Assembly: GCA_003480425.1 (NCBI GenBank)
Contig: QUJA01000011.1
Coordinates: 1 to 64,000 of the forward strand
DNA: 64,000 nucleotides
Reading direction: 5' to 3'
DNA from: Firmicutes bacterium AM31-12AC
Lineage (GTDB): Bacteria > Bacillota > Clostridia > Lachnospirales > Lachnospiraceae
How positions within the stretch are numbered: the stretch's first letter is position 1; each line of letters starts with the position of its first letter. Below, one piece after another: positions 54,855-64,000 of this stretch. Under the pieces are notes generated by a model, which saw nothing but the letters and a program-made list of their open reading frames with translations, did not search any database and was not told where the DNA came from. A program made the position numbers and the translations under genes.

Positions 54855-56909
54855 TTATTCTTTCAATGTTTTTAAAATCAGTACGGAATGTCGTCCCATG
54901 TTTACAACAACTTCTCCGTCCTGCACAATATATTCATCATACTCTGTTGTAAATCCTTCTTCATATGTATACATCAAACGATACATACGGCTATTTTGTG
55001 GCACTTCTGCAAGCCACACCGGGACTGTTATTTCTTTTAGTTCCTTGCTGTTGTTCAAGATTACAACAATCTGCTCATCATCCTGAAAACGTCCATATGC
55101 CAACACGTTATTTGCCCAGGTAAGCATCTTGATCGAACCTGTTTTAAGGATTTCCTGTTCTTTGTGAATGCGGATCATCTCTTTATGAAAATTCAATAAT
55201 CGTTGATTTTCATTTCCCCATGGGAATGTACGGCGATTATCCGGATCTGTAAATCCGACAACTCCAACCTCATCTCCATAATAGACGGTTGGTGCTCCAA
55301 CCCAGGTCATCTGTACTGCGACTGCCTCACAGAATACAGCCTCATTAATTCCTTCTTCTGCGGCCTTATATCCAAGCTGTTCTACTCGACCGGCAATATG
55401 ATTTGTTCTTGTGAGAAATCTGGAATGGTCATGGTTGGATAATTCGTTCATTGCAACCTGCAAAGATGGTGTCAGCATGCATGCCATAAAATGCTTCATT
55501 GAATTCACAAATATCTCTGCATTACCCCACAGATCAGTACGGCGCTCATTACTGTGCTTCTCCATACCAGTCAAAAACCAGGTCAGTGGCTCCATAAATG
55601 CATCATAGTTCATAACGCTGTCCCACTGATCCCCCTGAAGCCATTCTCCCGGATCTCCATAATGCTCTGCAAGAATCAATACATCCGGATTCACATTCTT
55701 CACCTGTTTACGGAATTCTTTCCAGAACATGTGATTATATTCATTGGAATATCCAAGGTCTGCCGCAACATCCAGACGCCATCCGTCAATATTATACGGC
55801 GGAGATACCCATTTTTTACCGATATCCATAATATATTGCACTAGTTTTGGTGAATCTTCGTAATTTAATTTTGGAAGTGTGTCATGCCCCCACCAGCCAT
55901 CATAATTATAATTATATGGCCATGCGCTTTCCTCTTCCTTAAAGAAATGGAAGAAGCTGCGATACGGACTCTGAGAACTTACAAAAGCACCCTGTTTATC
56001 ATGATAAGCCGGCTGCTGCTCATAAATTCTCTCTCGGTCCATCCATTTATTGAAAGAACCACAATGATTGAACACACCGTCCAGTATCACTCGCATGCCT
56101 CGCTTATGCATTTCATCTACCAATTTTGCAAACAATGCATTGCTGGCTTCCAGATTTTCTTTATCGCCTGTGCGGATCTGATATTTCGTAGCATGGGTAT
56201 TGTCCATATCCCCTTCTGCCAGAACCTCTCCGCCATCTTTAACAATCTTTCCGTAATGTGGATCAATGTAATCATAATCCTGAATATCATATTTATGGTT
56301 TGATGGAGATACAAACAATGGATTGAAATAGATTACTTCAATTCCCAAATCCTGAAGATAATCTAATTTATCCATAACTCCCTGCAAATCTCCACCGTAG
56401 AACCGGCGGATATCCGGTGTTGCCGGCATAGAGCCCCAATCTTTGACCTGCTCACATGGTGCTCCGATATAAATATATTCCCTGTCTTCCACATCATTTT
56501 GCGGATCACCATTATAAAAACGATCCACAAAAATCTGGTACATTACTGCACCTTTTGCCCAATCTGGTGTGGAAAATCCAGGTACGATCTTGAAATCATA
56601 GTAATCGACAATACGATCTGATACCCCGCAGCGATTATAATAACAGATTTCTCCGCCACGCTGGATTTCAAAACAGTAAACCAATGGAGCCTCATCCAGT
56701 GTCCACTGTATTTCCCAAAAATCAAAATTTTCTATACTATCTACCTTCTGCATCGTATATCTGGCTTTTTCTTCACCAACGAGCAGAATCACATCTGCGA
56801 CATCATTTTCTGCTGTTCGAAACCGTAGTGTAACAGTTTCTCCTGCCTTTGGTTCGGCAGGCATCACATAAGACGAAGTCCCATCACAGAACAAAGCGTC
56901 TCTTCTCAT
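54855..56909 (-). CDS. GH13 alpha-amylase/neopullulanase-type glycosidase
   Basis: A 684-aa cytoplasmic enzyme with an N-terminal beta domain like CBM34 (about 1-115), a GH13 barrel and a C-terminal beta domain. Catalytic residues lie in GWRLDVAAD (nucleophile Asp), ILAEHYGDP (acid/base Glu) and LSNHDHSRF (Asp). VIYFNPLF is the first conserved strand. No signal peptide, so it should act on imported maltodextrins, like cyclomaltodextrinase or neopullulanase. The start at 56909 has GAGGAG eight bases before it. Confidence 0.92.
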   Translation of the reverse strand: MRRDALFCDGTSSYVMPAEPKAGETVTLRFRTAENDVADVILLVGEEKARYTMQKVDSIENFDFWEIQWTLDEAPLVYCFEIQRGGEICYYNRCGVSDRIVDYYDFKIVPGFSTPDWAKGAVMYQIFVDRFYNGDPQNDVEDREYIYIGAPCEQVKDWGSMPATPDIRRFYGGDLQGVMDKLDYLQDLGIEVIYFNPLFVSPSNHKYDIQDYDYIDPHYGKIVKDGGEVLAEGDMDNTHATKYQIRTGDKENLEASNALFAKLVDEMHKRGMRVILDGVFNHCGSFNKWMDRERIYEQQPAYHDKQGAFVSSQSPYRSFFHFFKEEESAWPYNYNYDGWWGHDTLPKLNYEDSPKLVQYIMDIGKKWVSPPYNIDGWRLDVAADLGYSNEYNHMFWKEFRKQVKNVNPDVLILAEHYGDPGEWLQGDQWDSVMNYDAFMEPLTWFLTGMEKHSNERRTDLWGNAEIFVNSMKHFMACMLTPSLQVAMNELSNHDHSRFLTRTNHIAGRVEQLGYKAAEEGINEAVFCEAVAVQMTWVGAPTVYYGDEVGVVGFTDPDNRRTFPWGNENQRLLNFHKEMIRIHKEQEILKTGSIKMLTWANNVLAYGRFQDDEQIVVILNNSKELKEITVPVWLAEVPQNSRMYRLMYTYEEGFTTEYDEYIVQDGEVVVNMGRHSVLILKTLKE

Positions 56910-56939
56910 AACTCTAACTCCTCTCAACTACTGTACACA

Positions 56940-58769
56940 TTATTTTTCAAAAAGTGCTTCAAACTCACTTCTTGTAAGCTTTTCTTTTTCTAACAGTAAC
57001 TGAGCACAGGACTCCAATACTGGATGGTATTCGTCTAACAGAGCTTTCGCTTTTTCATAACAGTCATCTATAATGCGTTTTACTTCTTCATCAATTGTTG
57101 CTGCAACCTTCTCACCATATCCCCTTGATGAAGCATGACCGAAATCTCTTCCGATAAATACTTCGTCACTGTCATTATCATAATTAATCAGACCAAGCTT
57201 TTCTGACATACCGAATTTCGTGATCATTGATTTTGCAATTGCAGTCGCCTGTTTAATATCCTGGGATGCACCTGTTGTGATATCATCAAATATCTGTTCT
57301 TCTGCTACACGACCACCCAGTGATACGATAATTTCCTGTAACATATGTCCTTTTGTATTGAACATATCATCTTTTTCCGGAAGTGGCATTGTGTAACCAC
57401 CTGCACCACCTGTCGGTACGATAGATACGCTGTATACAGGTCCTACATCCGGCAGCACATGGAAGAGAATTGCATGACCTGCTTCATGGTACGCTGTGAT
57501 CCTGCGTTCCTTCTCAGATACAATACGACTCTTCTTCTCAGGTCCGATACCGACTTTTACAAATGCATGACGAATATCAGCCTGTTGAATATACATACGG
57601 TTTTGCTTTGCTGCGAGAATTGCAGCTTCATTTAACAGATTTTCCAGGTCTGCTCCGGTAAATCCTGCTGTTGTCTGGGCAATCTGTTTCAAATCCACGT
57701 CATCTCCAAGTGGCTTATTTCTTGCATGAACTTTAAGAATCTCTTCACGGCCCCTGACATCCGGACGACCAACAATAACATCTCTGTCAAATCTTCCCGG
57801 ACGAAGGATTGCAGGATCCAGAATATCTTTTCTGTTCGTTGCAGCCATTACGATGATTCCTTCATTAACTCCGAAACCATCCATCTCTACAAGCATCTGG
57901 TTCAGTGTCTGTTCTCTCTCATCGTGACCGCCACCGAGACCACTTCCACGTCGTCTTGCCACTGCATCTATCTCGTCGATGAAAATGATACATGGTGCAT
58001 TTTTCTTTGCATCCTGAAACAAATCTCGCACACGTGATGCACCGACACCGACAAACATCTCCACAAAATCAGAACCTGAAATTGTAAAGAATGGTACTCC
58101 GGCTTCTCCCGCAACAGCTTTTGCCAACAATGTCTTACCTGTTCCCGGAGGTCCCTCAAGCAATACACCTTTCGGAATTCTTGCTCCGACTTGAACATAT
58201 TTTTTTGGATCTTTCAGGAAATCTACGATTTCTTCAAGTTCTTCTTTTTCCTCTTTTAATCCGGCAACATCTTCAAATGTTACTTTCTTTTCACCAGGAG
58301 CACTCATCTTCGCACGACTCTTCCCAAAATTCATGGCTTTTGCGTTCGAACCGCCTCCTGCCTGTCTGTTCATTAACATAAACAAGAACATCACAATTAA
58401 TGCCGTCAACATAACCGGCAATACTGTTGTCTCAAAAATTCCTGCTTCCGCTACATCCGGCATCTTATAATCTATATCATATTTACTGAGAAGATCCTGC
58501 ACCTTATTCACATCTGATACATTCACTTTCCCTGCTGAGCCACTATTCTTTAACACAAATGACACTGAGCCGGTTGGTACAGTCCGGTTCTGGTTAATTG
58601 TTACGTCACTGATGTTGCTATCCTGGACTTCCTGTACAAATCTTGTGTAAGTCACTTCCTGCCCCTGAGCCTGGATCCGGCTTGCAAACCAAAGTGCAAA
58701 AAGCACTGCTATGATGACTACAAAGAATGTTGCGCCAGTGCCTTTATACTTCTTGCTGTCATTATTCAA
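56940..58769 (-). CDS. ftsH: ATP-dependent zinc metalloprotease FtsH
   Basis: A 609-aa membrane-anchored AAA+ protease for quality control of membrane proteins. Two membrane segments (about 12-29 and 112-131) flank a short outside domain. Walker A is GPPGTGKT, Walker B IIFIDEID, the second region of homology follows with RPGRFDR, and the zinc site is HEAGH. It lies directly after hpt, in the tilS-hpt-ftsH order common to Firmicutes. Confidence 0.97.
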   Translation of the reverse strand: MNNDSKKYKGTGATFFVVIIAVLFALWFASRIQAQGQEVTYTRFVQEVQDSNISDVTINQNRTVPTGSVSFVLKNSGSAGKVNVSDVNKVQDLLSKYDIDYKMPDVAEAGIFETTVLPVMLTALIVMFLFMLMNRQAGGGSNAKAMNFGKSRAKMSAPGEKKVTFEDVAGLKEEKEELEEIVDFLKDPKKYVQVGARIPKGVLLEGPPGTGKTLLAKAVAGEAGVPFFTISGSDFVEMFVGVGASRVRDLFQDAKKNAPCIIFIDEIDAVARRRGSGLGGGHDEREQTLNQMLVEMDGFGVNEGIIVMAATNRKDILDPAILRPGRFDRDVIVGRPDVRGREEILKVHARNKPLGDDVDLKQIAQTTAGFTGADLENLLNEAAILAAKQNRMYIQQADIRHAFVKVGIGPEKKSRIVSEKERRITAYHEAGHAILFHVLPDVGPVYSVSIVPTGGAGGYTMPLPEKDDMFNTKGHMLQEIIVSLGGRVAEEQIFDDITTGASQDIKQATAIAKSMITKFGMSEKLGLINYDNDSDEVFIGRDFGHASSRGYGEKVAATIDEEVKRIIDDCYEKAKALLDEYHPVLESCAQLLLEKEKLTRSEFEALFEK

Positions 58770-58785
58770 TTTAATATGCTCCTCT

Positions 58786-59313
58786 CTACTCCAGACCTTC
58801 CACTACTCCGATGAAAGGCAGGTTTCTATATTTCTGTGCGTAGTCCAGACCATATCCTACTACGAACTCATCTGGAATATTAAATCCAACATAATCTACT
58901 TTCACGTCTTTCACGCGACGTTCCGGTTTGTCTAATAATGTACACAAATGAACGCTTTTTGGATTTCTCTTCTTCAAAATATCAATCAGATAGTACAATG
59001 TACGTCCGGAATCAATGATATCCTCTACGATTAACACATCTTTTCCTTCAATTGCTTCATCCAGATCTTTCACGATTTTTACAACTCCGCTGGATTTTGT
59101 GTCATCACCATAACTGCTGACACTCATAAAATCCATTGATACAGGCACAGAAATTCTCTTTGCTAATTCACACATGAAGAAAACTCCGCCTTTCAGTACG
59201 CAGATCAAATGTACCTGCTTTCCTTCATAATCTTTACTAATCTGTTTTCCCAATTCTACGATTCTCTCGTCTACAGCTTTTTCAGATACTAACTCACGAA
59301 TTGTTTCTGCCAT
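58786..59313 (-). CDS. hpt: Hypoxanthine phosphoribosyltransferase
   Basis: A 175-aa purine salvage enzyme making IMP or GMP from hypoxanthine or guanine and PRPP. The PRPP-binding loop is VLIVEDIIDSGRTL, and VLKGGVFF is the conserved N-terminal segment. The ATG at 59313 has GGAGG eight bases before it and overlaps the end of tilS by 20 bp. An earlier in-frame ATG sits inside the ribosome site. Confidence 0.96.
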   Translation of the reverse strand: MAETIRELVSEKAVDERIVELGKQISKDYEGKQVHLICVLKGGVFFMCELAKRISVPVSMDFMSVSSYGDDTKSSGVVKIVKDLDEAIEGKDVLIVEDIIDSGRTLYYLIDILKKRNPKSVHLCTLLDKPERRVKDVKVDYVGFNIPDEFVVGYGLDYAQKYRNLPFIGVVEGLE

Positions 59314-60754
59314 TTTCTTTTCCTCCATCACTTTTGTATGTTTCTACTTCAATTTGCAGAATCCACTTAGTTGACTGCTTCACCTGATAAGCCTGGCTCA
59401 TCCGGTGTCCCAAAACCCATAAAATCTCATTGTTCTCTGCGAGCAACAATTGACTGTCTCTTACCTCTTTCGGGATTTTTTCATCTACAAACCAGTTCTT
59501 TAGTTTTTTTTGATGACCTTTTTCATCAATTACAATAGTATCGCCCGCCTGTCTTGTTCTAATATACAGACTGCTCTTTATTATACCATAATCAAACCAT
59601 TTCGTGTATATTTTTTGTGGTATATCCTTTATCGAAAGATTTTTAGGCTTTTCCAGTATTTTACATCGAAGTTTGAGATTCCTGTCTGCAAGTATGGTTT
59701 CACCCGGAATGTTCAATTCACTCATGCATTCCTGCATGATTTCTGCTTTCTTTTCTTCCCCGAACGAATATGTTCTTTGTTTCTCTAACCGGATTCCTTC
59801 ATAATTTCGTTTTGCATGCATTTCATAAGGAAGATCCAGTGTCCGTCCTACTTGCTTATTCATTAACTCCATCATCACATCAACATGTTTGTGGCTCAAA
59901 TCTCTTTTTTTGCCCCCCACTTGTTCCATGCCTTTCCGGATTACCATTTTCTTTATCAATTCCGGAAATGTTTCAAAGGATTTTTGCTGAATCTGAATCC
60001 AACATGCTTTTTCAAAATGTTCCTGTACACATTCTTGATATGCAGCCTCCACTTGTTCCTGCATATATTCCTGGAGCTCCCATATCTGCTCCATTGTTTC
60101 ATTCATATGCCGGACTACAGCCGAATTGACCTGTTCTTCTAAAATCGGAAGTACCAGATGCCGCAATTTATTTCTTGTATAATCTGTCTCTGCATTCGTT
60201 TCATCAATACAATAGGATTGCTTTCTCTTGGCAAGATATTCTTCAATCTCTTTTCTATTCATACATAACAGCGGACGGATAAATTTCCCATTAACCGGAC
60301 GGATTCCTCCCAGTCCGTCTAACCCGGTTCCTCGTGACAGATTCCAAAGCAGTGTCTCTGCATTATCATTTTGATGATGTGCTAATGCAATTTTATTTCC
60401 TCCGTATTTTTGGCACACACTGTCAAATGCTTCTCTCCTCACCATTCTTCCGGCTTCCTCCAAAGATTGTTTCCTCTTTTTCGCAATTGATTCCAGATTT
60501 ACACGGAAAATTTCCAATGGGATTCGATGCTGCTCGCATAATGCTTCTACAAATTGCTGATCTTGGTCTGCTGCCTCTCCTCTAAGCCCATGATGTACAT
60601 GCACTGCGATTAAATCAAACCCTATTTTTTTTCTCAATTCTAAGAGCATCAAAAACAGGCATACCGAATCTGCACCTCCCGATACACCTGCAATCACCCT
60701 ATCGCCACAGGTGAGCATATGATATTTTTGGATAAATTTTTCTATTCGTTTCAT
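59294..60754 (-). CDS. tilS: tRNA(Ile)-lysidine synthase
   Basis: A 486-aa enzyme that converts C34 of the CAU anticodon of tRNA-Ile to lysidine. The PP-loop ATPase motif is SGGADSVCL near residue 26, followed by HVHHGLRG and AHHQNDNAET. The C-terminal tRNA-recognition domain contains KKLKNWFVDEKIP. First of the tilS-hpt-ftsH group; it follows the spoIIE gene by 42 bp. Confidence 0.95.
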   Translation of the reverse strand: MKRIEKFIQKYHMLTCGDRVIAGVSGGADSVCLFLMLLELRKKIGFDLIAVHVHHGLRGEAADQDQQFVEALCEQHRIPLEIFRVNLESIAKKRKQSLEEAGRMVRREAFDSVCQKYGGNKIALAHHQNDNAETLLWNLSRGTGLDGLGGIRPVNGKFIRPLLCMNRKEIEEYLAKRKQSYCIDETNAETDYTRNKLRHLVLPILEEQVNSAVVRHMNETMEQIWELQEYMQEQVEAAYQECVQEHFEKACWIQIQQKSFETFPELIKKMVIRKGMEQVGGKKRDLSHKHVDVMMELMNKQVGRTLDLPYEMHAKRNYEGIRLEKQRTYSFGEEKKAEIMQECMSELNIPGETILADRNLKLRCKILEKPKNLSIKDIPQKIYTKWFDYGIIKSSLYIRTRQAGDTIVIDEKGHQKKLKNWFVDEKIPKEVRDSQLLLAENNEILWVLGHRMSQAYQVKQSTKWILQIEVETYKSDGGKENGRNNS

Positions 60755-60796
60755 AAGTAAACTATACTCAATCTCCCAGAAAAATGCAACAATCCC

Positions 60797-62194
60797 TTAA
60801 TATTTCCAAATTCCGATAACCAATACGGTCATATCATCCTCCGGCGGCTTGCCTGTCCAATTCAATACCTGTTTTAAAATGTGTTGTGCCATTTCTTTCG
60901 GATTTATGATTGCAGTTCCTTTTATAATCGTTTCCAATAACACATCCTGCTCCCCTACCGGCAGCGCATCCATAATTCCATCAGTAACCATAATCACAAA
61001 ATCACCATCTTCTAATTGTCTTTTTGCGTGATCTACGTCCAGCTTATGAACCACCCCTATCGGCAGACTAGTTGAACGCAAATGCTCGATGCTATCTTTC
61101 TTTTTAATAAATGTCGACGATGCGCCGGCTTTTAAAAACTCACATATGCCGCTATACAAATCAAACACACACATATCTATTGTAGAATAATGTATCTCTT
61201 CCCGTCCCATTACCAGTGTTGTGTTAATCATCTGAATTGCCATTTTCTCAGGAAATCCTGCTTCAAGCAACTCCTCCAATAACTCAATCACCAATGTACT
61301 CTCGCGGCATGCCCGCTCTCCCGAACCCATTCCGTCTGACAATGCAACTCCCTGCTTTCCTCCCGGAAGATCCAGCATCATAAAATTATCGCCTGATATT
61401 TCACAGCTTCCTTTTCCGACTTTTGCAACTCCCTGCAACGTGTAATATTCCGGTCCTTCCATGCATACTACCGTAATGTATTCCCGACCCATTATTTGTG
61501 CCTGTTCCTTTGCGGGAGTTAGTTTTCGTCTGGCTGCAATCGAAATTTCTTTCACAATCTCACGGACTGTAAAACATTGCTCATACATTGCTCTTGCAGT
61601 TACATGGATTTCATATTTTCCTTCCGAATTCATAAAAAAATTAGTTTTTAACACCCGGACTCCTTTTTTCTTTAGTGCCTCAATAATTCTTTTTTCCAAC
61701 CATTCATCATGGAAAATACTATCCTCCATTTCCTTTGCGGTCTGACGTATCATTTCGGCAAATGTGTCCATCTGGATCGCACATCCCTCTCTGCTTAATG
61801 CCATCCTGTTTGTCCACATCATGTTCTGCCGGGCCGCTTGAAATGCCTCTAACATTTCTCTTAGAAATCGCGGAGCACGAATACAGCACTGTTTCAGCTT
61901 GCGCTTCGTTTCTACATTCATTTCATCTCCATAATTATCTACCGCCGATAATATTTCATACCCCATCTGACATGTGTGTACATAATTTTCTCCCCAGCAC
62001 CAATCTCTTTTTTCACATTTTGTGCAGACATGCTCTTTCACTTGAGCAAACATCGCATCAATCTCATCATTTGTAAAAGATTTTTTCTTGTTTTCCATTT
62101 TCAAAAATGTATTCGCCAATTGTGTAAGTGAATCTGCAAACTTTTCTATCTGTGCCACGTAAGGGCTTGTATGAAGCATCTGTCCTTCTTCCAT
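60797..62194 (-). CDS. spoIIE: SpoIIE-family phosphatase lacking the membrane domain
   Basis: A 465-aa PP2C-type phosphatase. In B. subtilis SpoIIE (827 aa, ten membrane segments) dephosphorylates SpoIIAA to activate sigma-F in the forespore. Here only the cysteine-containing regulatory region (CTKCEKRDWCW) and the phosphatase domain (ALSDGMGSGERA, VMVTDGIMDA, EDDMTVLVIG) are present, with no membrane segment. The ATG has GGAGGTGA nine bases upstream, and a hairpin-T5 structure ends just before that site. Placement beside divIC, tilS and yabPQ matches the usual Firmicute order, so this looks like the true spoIIE. Confidence 0.85.
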   Translation of the reverse strand: MEEGQMLHTSPYVAQIEKFADSLTQLANTFLKMENKKKSFTNDEIDAMFAQVKEHVCTKCEKRDWCWGENYVHTCQMGYEILSAVDNYGDEMNVETKRKLKQCCIRAPRFLREMLEAFQAARQNMMWTNRMALSREGCAIQMDTFAEMIRQTAKEMEDSIFHDEWLEKRIIEALKKKGVRVLKTNFFMNSEGKYEIHVTARAMYEQCFTVREIVKEISIAARRKLTPAKEQAQIMGREYITVVCMEGPEYYTLQGVAKVGKGSCEISGDNFMMLDLPGGKQGVALSDGMGSGERACRESTLVIELLEELLEAGFPEKMAIQMINTTLVMGREEIHYSTIDMCVFDLYSGICEFLKAGASSTFIKKKDSIEHLRSTSLPIGVVHKLDVDHAKRQLEDGDFVIMVTDGIMDALPVGEQDVLLETIIKGTAIINPKEMAQHILKQVLNWTGKPPEDDMTVLVIGIWKY

Positions 62195-62216
62195 TTTATT
62201 ATGTCACCTCCAAAAA

Positions 62217-62339
62217 GAATGTGCTTTGCACATTCAAGCTCCTGCGGCGGCCACTTGCGACATTTGCATTGTACGCCGCAGCAGCGCATCCTCGCAGAGC
62301 GTTTATCTCAGTCGGAGATTTGACTCCGACTGAGATAAA
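62217..62339 (-). ncRNA. Structured leader or small RNA upstream of spoIIE (candidate)
   Basis: Three hairpins follow each other on the minus strand: a 16-bp perfect stem (62302-62317 and 62324-62339), an 8-bp GC-rich stem (62242-62249 and 62274-62281) and an 8-bp stem with a three-base loop (62217-62235, GAATGTGC/GCACATTC) followed by TTTTT. The last looks like an intrinsic terminator that ends at the spoIIE ribosome site. The stretch is far richer in GC than its surroundings. It may be a small RNA, an attenuator or an intergenic palindromic repeat. Confidence 0.45.
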
Positions 62340-62354
62340 TTTTCCTAATGTAAT

Positions 62355-62385
62355 AAAAAACTCCGGAGTTCTCTCCGGAGTTTTT
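62355..62385 (-). terminator. Terminator of the divIC gene
   Basis: ACTCCGGAG-type perfect stem (62361-62368 and 62373-62380, extended by A-T pairs) with a TTCT loop and a T-run on the minus strand, 26 bp past the stop. Confidence 0.9.
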
Positions 62386-62410
62386 CGTTCGTGTTTTTAT
62401 TTTTCTATAT

Positions 62411-62737
62411 TCAATTCGTCTGCTTGAAAAGAATCTCATTCGGATCCACTAAGCCCAGTTTATCTTCCGCAACTTCTCTTATGTAATCATCAGTCTTAAC
62501 ATAATCCTGATATTCTTTTATCTCTTTTGACCGTTCTTCCTCTTTCTTTATCTGGGCTTCCAATTCAGCTTCCTGCTGTTTATAGTCTTGATTTTTTGAA
62601 TAAATAGAGATGGAACCTATGCCAAATACTAATGTTAACACTGCCAATCCTACGCAGATTATCTGTACACTTTTCATATGCGGACGGGCCGTTCTTTTTT
62701 TCTTATGGCCCTGCTTTCCTGCTTTTTTATTATTCAT
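62411..62737 (-). CDS. divIC: FtsB/DivIC-family septum formation protein
   Basis: A 108-aa bitopic division protein. It has a short basic cytoplasmic tail (KKRTARPHMK), one membrane segment (about 26-46), and an outside coiled coil (NQDYKQQEAELEAQIKKEEE) ending in the conserved DDYIREVAEDKLGLVDPNE box. It would pair with FtsL-type and DivIB proteins at the septum. The ATG at 62737 has AAGGTGA eight bases before it; a GTG at 62749 is less likely. Position next to yabQ and spoIIE is conserved in Firmicutes. Confidence 0.9.
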   Translation of the reverse strand: MNNKKAGKQGHKKKRTARPHMKSVQIICVGLAVLTLVFGIGSISIYSKNQDYKQQEAELEAQIKKEEERSKEIKEYQDYVKTDDYIREVAEDKLGLVDPNEILFKQTN

Positions 62738-62932
62738 AACTGCACTCACCTTACTTTGCGAACTACATGTTACGTCCCTTCTATTTTTCTATACCTCTGC
62801 TTGTGTTTTTATAATATCTGGTTTAATGTTTATTTTCAAGTAATTTTTACATATTTCTTAATAAATTGTTACATTGACATTACCGTTCACTCCCGTGTCA
62901 ATCACTACACTGATTGGCACGAAGGATACACA

Positions 62933-63220
62933 TCAGAAAACTTTTCGTTTCACAAGCCATGCACTTACACTTCCCAAAATCACTCCCAGAAGGAAAAACC
63001 ATCGTATCGTTCCATGCGTTGTGCGATACATCTGTCTAAACAAATAACCCCCGGTTCCCATCCAGAACAAAAAATCTTCCAAATTTATCATTACAATTGA
63101 ATGTCGTATTAACTTTCTCATCTGGATCAACACTTGATAAACAATAAATAAAATGCAGCCAGACAGCCACGCATAGAAAAAAATAACAGCTTCTGTTCTA
63201 ATTCCAAGCATCATAGGCAT
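62933..63220 (-). CDS. yabQ: Spore cortex biosynthesis protein YabQ
   Basis: A 95-aa membrane protein with about three hydrophobic segments (8-30, 45-62 and 72-88), typical of YabQ, which is needed for spore cortex formation in B. subtilis. The motif EDFLFWMGTGGYLF is the family's characteristic region. It starts three bases after yabP, so the pair is co-translated. Confidence 0.87.
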   Translation of the reverse strand: MPMMLGIRTEAVIFFYAWLSGCILFIVYQVLIQMRKLIRHSIVMINLEDFLFWMGTGGYLFRQMYRTTHGTIRWFFLLGVILGSVSAWLVKRKVF

Positions 63221-63223
63221 TTC

Positions 63224-63508
63224 CTATTTAAATAATTTTGTAAACAAATTTTCATTTGGATGCCCTGTTTGATTTGTATCGGAATAAATAATACTGTCTA
63301 TATTGCCGGCAATATCTATCTCTCCCTTTTCCACGCTAAGCCTATTTACATGCAGGTCCGTACCTTTGACCAGCAACATACCTTGTTCGGTCTCAAGCAC
63401 AACTTCATTTAAATCAAAGGATAATACGTCAAGCACACCAGTCACCATACTTGTCTTTCGATTATTGATGACCAGCTTGTGTGCCTTTGCAATCTGCCTT
63501 TCTTCCAC
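63224..63508 (-). CDS. yabP: Sporulation protein YabP
   Basis: A 94-aa soluble protein of the YabP/YqfC family, made in the mother cell under sigma-E in B. subtilis. The core is VTGVLDVLSFDLNEVVLETEQG followed by GTDLHVNRLSVEKGEIDIAG, with the family's conserved residues. It is the first of the yabP-yabQ pair and lies downstream of the S4-domain gene as in other Firmicutes. Confidence 0.9.
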   Translation of the reverse strand: MEERQIAKAHKLVINNRKTSMVTGVLDVLSFDLNEVVLETEQGMLLVKGTDLHVNRLSVEKGEIDIAGNIDSIIYSDTNQTGHPNENLFTKLFK

Positions 63509-63648
63509 ACAAACTCCCCCTCTCTCAATATCTCCAAAGCATGTTTTCCATGTCTGGATATGTCAGGAGTTTCTCAACCTTTCGAGATTGAAAGTATCTC
63601 CATTCAAATATATATGAAAGAGTTTTAAATTTTATGTCTTTTTATTTT

Positions 63649-63888
63649 TTACAAATAACGGAACAAATCTTTTGCTTCTTCTTTCTTTGTTGTATCCTGA
63701 ATATCCAAAACTTCTACTTTAACTGTCTTTGTTCCAAACTGGATTTCTATAATATCTCCGACCTTTACCTTTACAGAAGCTTTTGCGACAACTCCGTTCA
63801 CCAGAACTCGTCCCGCGTCGCAGGCTTCATTCGCAACTGTTCTTCGTTTGATCAAGCGGGAAACCTTCAAAAACTTATCTAATCTCAT
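63649..63888 (-). CDS. rqcP: S4-domain RNA-binding protein (RqcP/YabO)
   Basis: A 79-aa protein with an S4 RNA-binding fold: MRLDKFLKVSRLIKRRTVANEAC followed by GRVLVNGVVAKASVKVKVGD. RqcP works with RqcH to add alanine tails to stalled nascent chains on 60S-like 50S subunits. Length, motif and position before yabP match B. subtilis YabO. Confidence 0.9.
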   Translation of the reverse strand: MRLDKFLKVSRLIKRRTVANEACDAGRVLVNGVVAKASVKVKVGDIIEIQFGTKTVKVEVLDIQDTTKKEEAKDLFRYL

Positions 63889-63930
63889 CTTATCTTTCCT
63901 TTTCTTTAATCCTTTTTTCAGTAGAAGAAA

Positions 63931-63953
63931 GGCAGAGGATATAACCCTCTGCC
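63931..63953 (-). terminator. Terminator of a gene beyond the window edge
   Basis: An 8-bp perfect stem (GGCAGAGG/CCTCTGCC) with a seven-base loop and TTTCTTCT on the minus strand. It would end a minus-strand gene to the right of the window. A second small palindrome (AGGCATC/GATGCCT, 63973-63990) lies just before it. Confidence 0.65.
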
Positions 63954-64000
63954 TCTTTCTCCTTTATTCACAAGGCATCCTGCGATGCCTACTTTTCATC

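Noticed and set aside
62242..62281. A tRNA gene in the GC-rich stretch before spoIIE
   Set aside because: The stems do not fold into a cloverleaf and no T-loop consensus is present. No tRNA or rRNA was seen in the window.
63509..63648. Sigma-E promoter before yabP
   Set aside because: TCATATA and GATACTTT on the minus strand resemble sigma-E boxes, but matches and spacing are too loose to call.

Overview
The window reads as a chromosomal segment of a low-GC, spore-forming Firmicute, most likely a gut Lachnospiraceae relative of Mediterraneibacter, Dorea or Blautia. The grounds are sporulation genes (spoIIE, yabP, yabQ), gene order typical of Clostridia (dnaX-ybaB-recR; tilS-hpt-ftsH), a two-subunit transketolase, a 3H-domain niacin repressor, and secreted proteins built from Clostridial ChW repeats. 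The taxonomic call is inference. Nearly all genes lie on the minus strand. The exceptions are a methionine aminopeptidase, two acyltransferases and a flippase.

Region by region. (1) 0-9.5 kb is housekeeping: a transaldolase and split-transketolase operon behind a near-consensus promoter, a LacI-type regulator, recR, ybaB, dnaX, 6-phosphofructokinase and a phosphohexomutase. (2) 9.6-11.5 kb holds two copies of an Rpn/PD-(D/E)XK nuclease gene; one is dead through a roughly 566-bp internal deletion. (3) 11.6-48 kb is a cell-envelope island. It contains four large secreted proteins that share ChW-repeat triplets but carry different domains (VanW, GH25 lysozyme, transglutaminase-like, GH73 glucosaminidase). 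It also holds two membrane acyltransferases, an ABC-exported polysaccharide operon with five glycosyltransferase-type proteins, a GT2/DUF2304 unit, an unusual D-alanylation (dlt-like) operon, a Wzx-type flippase and an LTA-synthase-like enzyme. (4) 48-51 kb is NAD synthesis (nadB, nadC, niaR). (5) 51-64 kb returns to housekeeping and sporulation: a HipA-like kinase, metG, a GH13 glycosidase, ftsH, hpt, tilS, a short SpoIIE, divIC, yabQ, yabP and an S4-domain protein.

The most striking signal is the promoter of the dlt-like operon at 41468-41499. Perfect -35 and -10 hexamers are separated by 20 bp that include an uninterrupted run of ten G. Slippage to seven G would restore the optimal 17-bp spacing. 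This is the architecture of a phase-variable promoter, and here it would switch an operon for envelope charge modification. That operon also carries a ChW transglutaminase-like protein and a lipoprotein between dltA and dltB.

Together the island genes appear to build, export, modify and remodel the cell surface. The ABC operon would make and export a glycan, the LTA-synthase-like protein would make a glycerophosphate polymer, the dlt-like operon would add D-alanine or a similar acyl group, and the ChW proteins would cut or bind the wall. Other points of note are a promoter nested in a terminator hairpin (31.5 kb), a palindrome over the nadB -35 box, a hairpin-rich leader before spoIIE, and a SpoIIE without its membrane domain.
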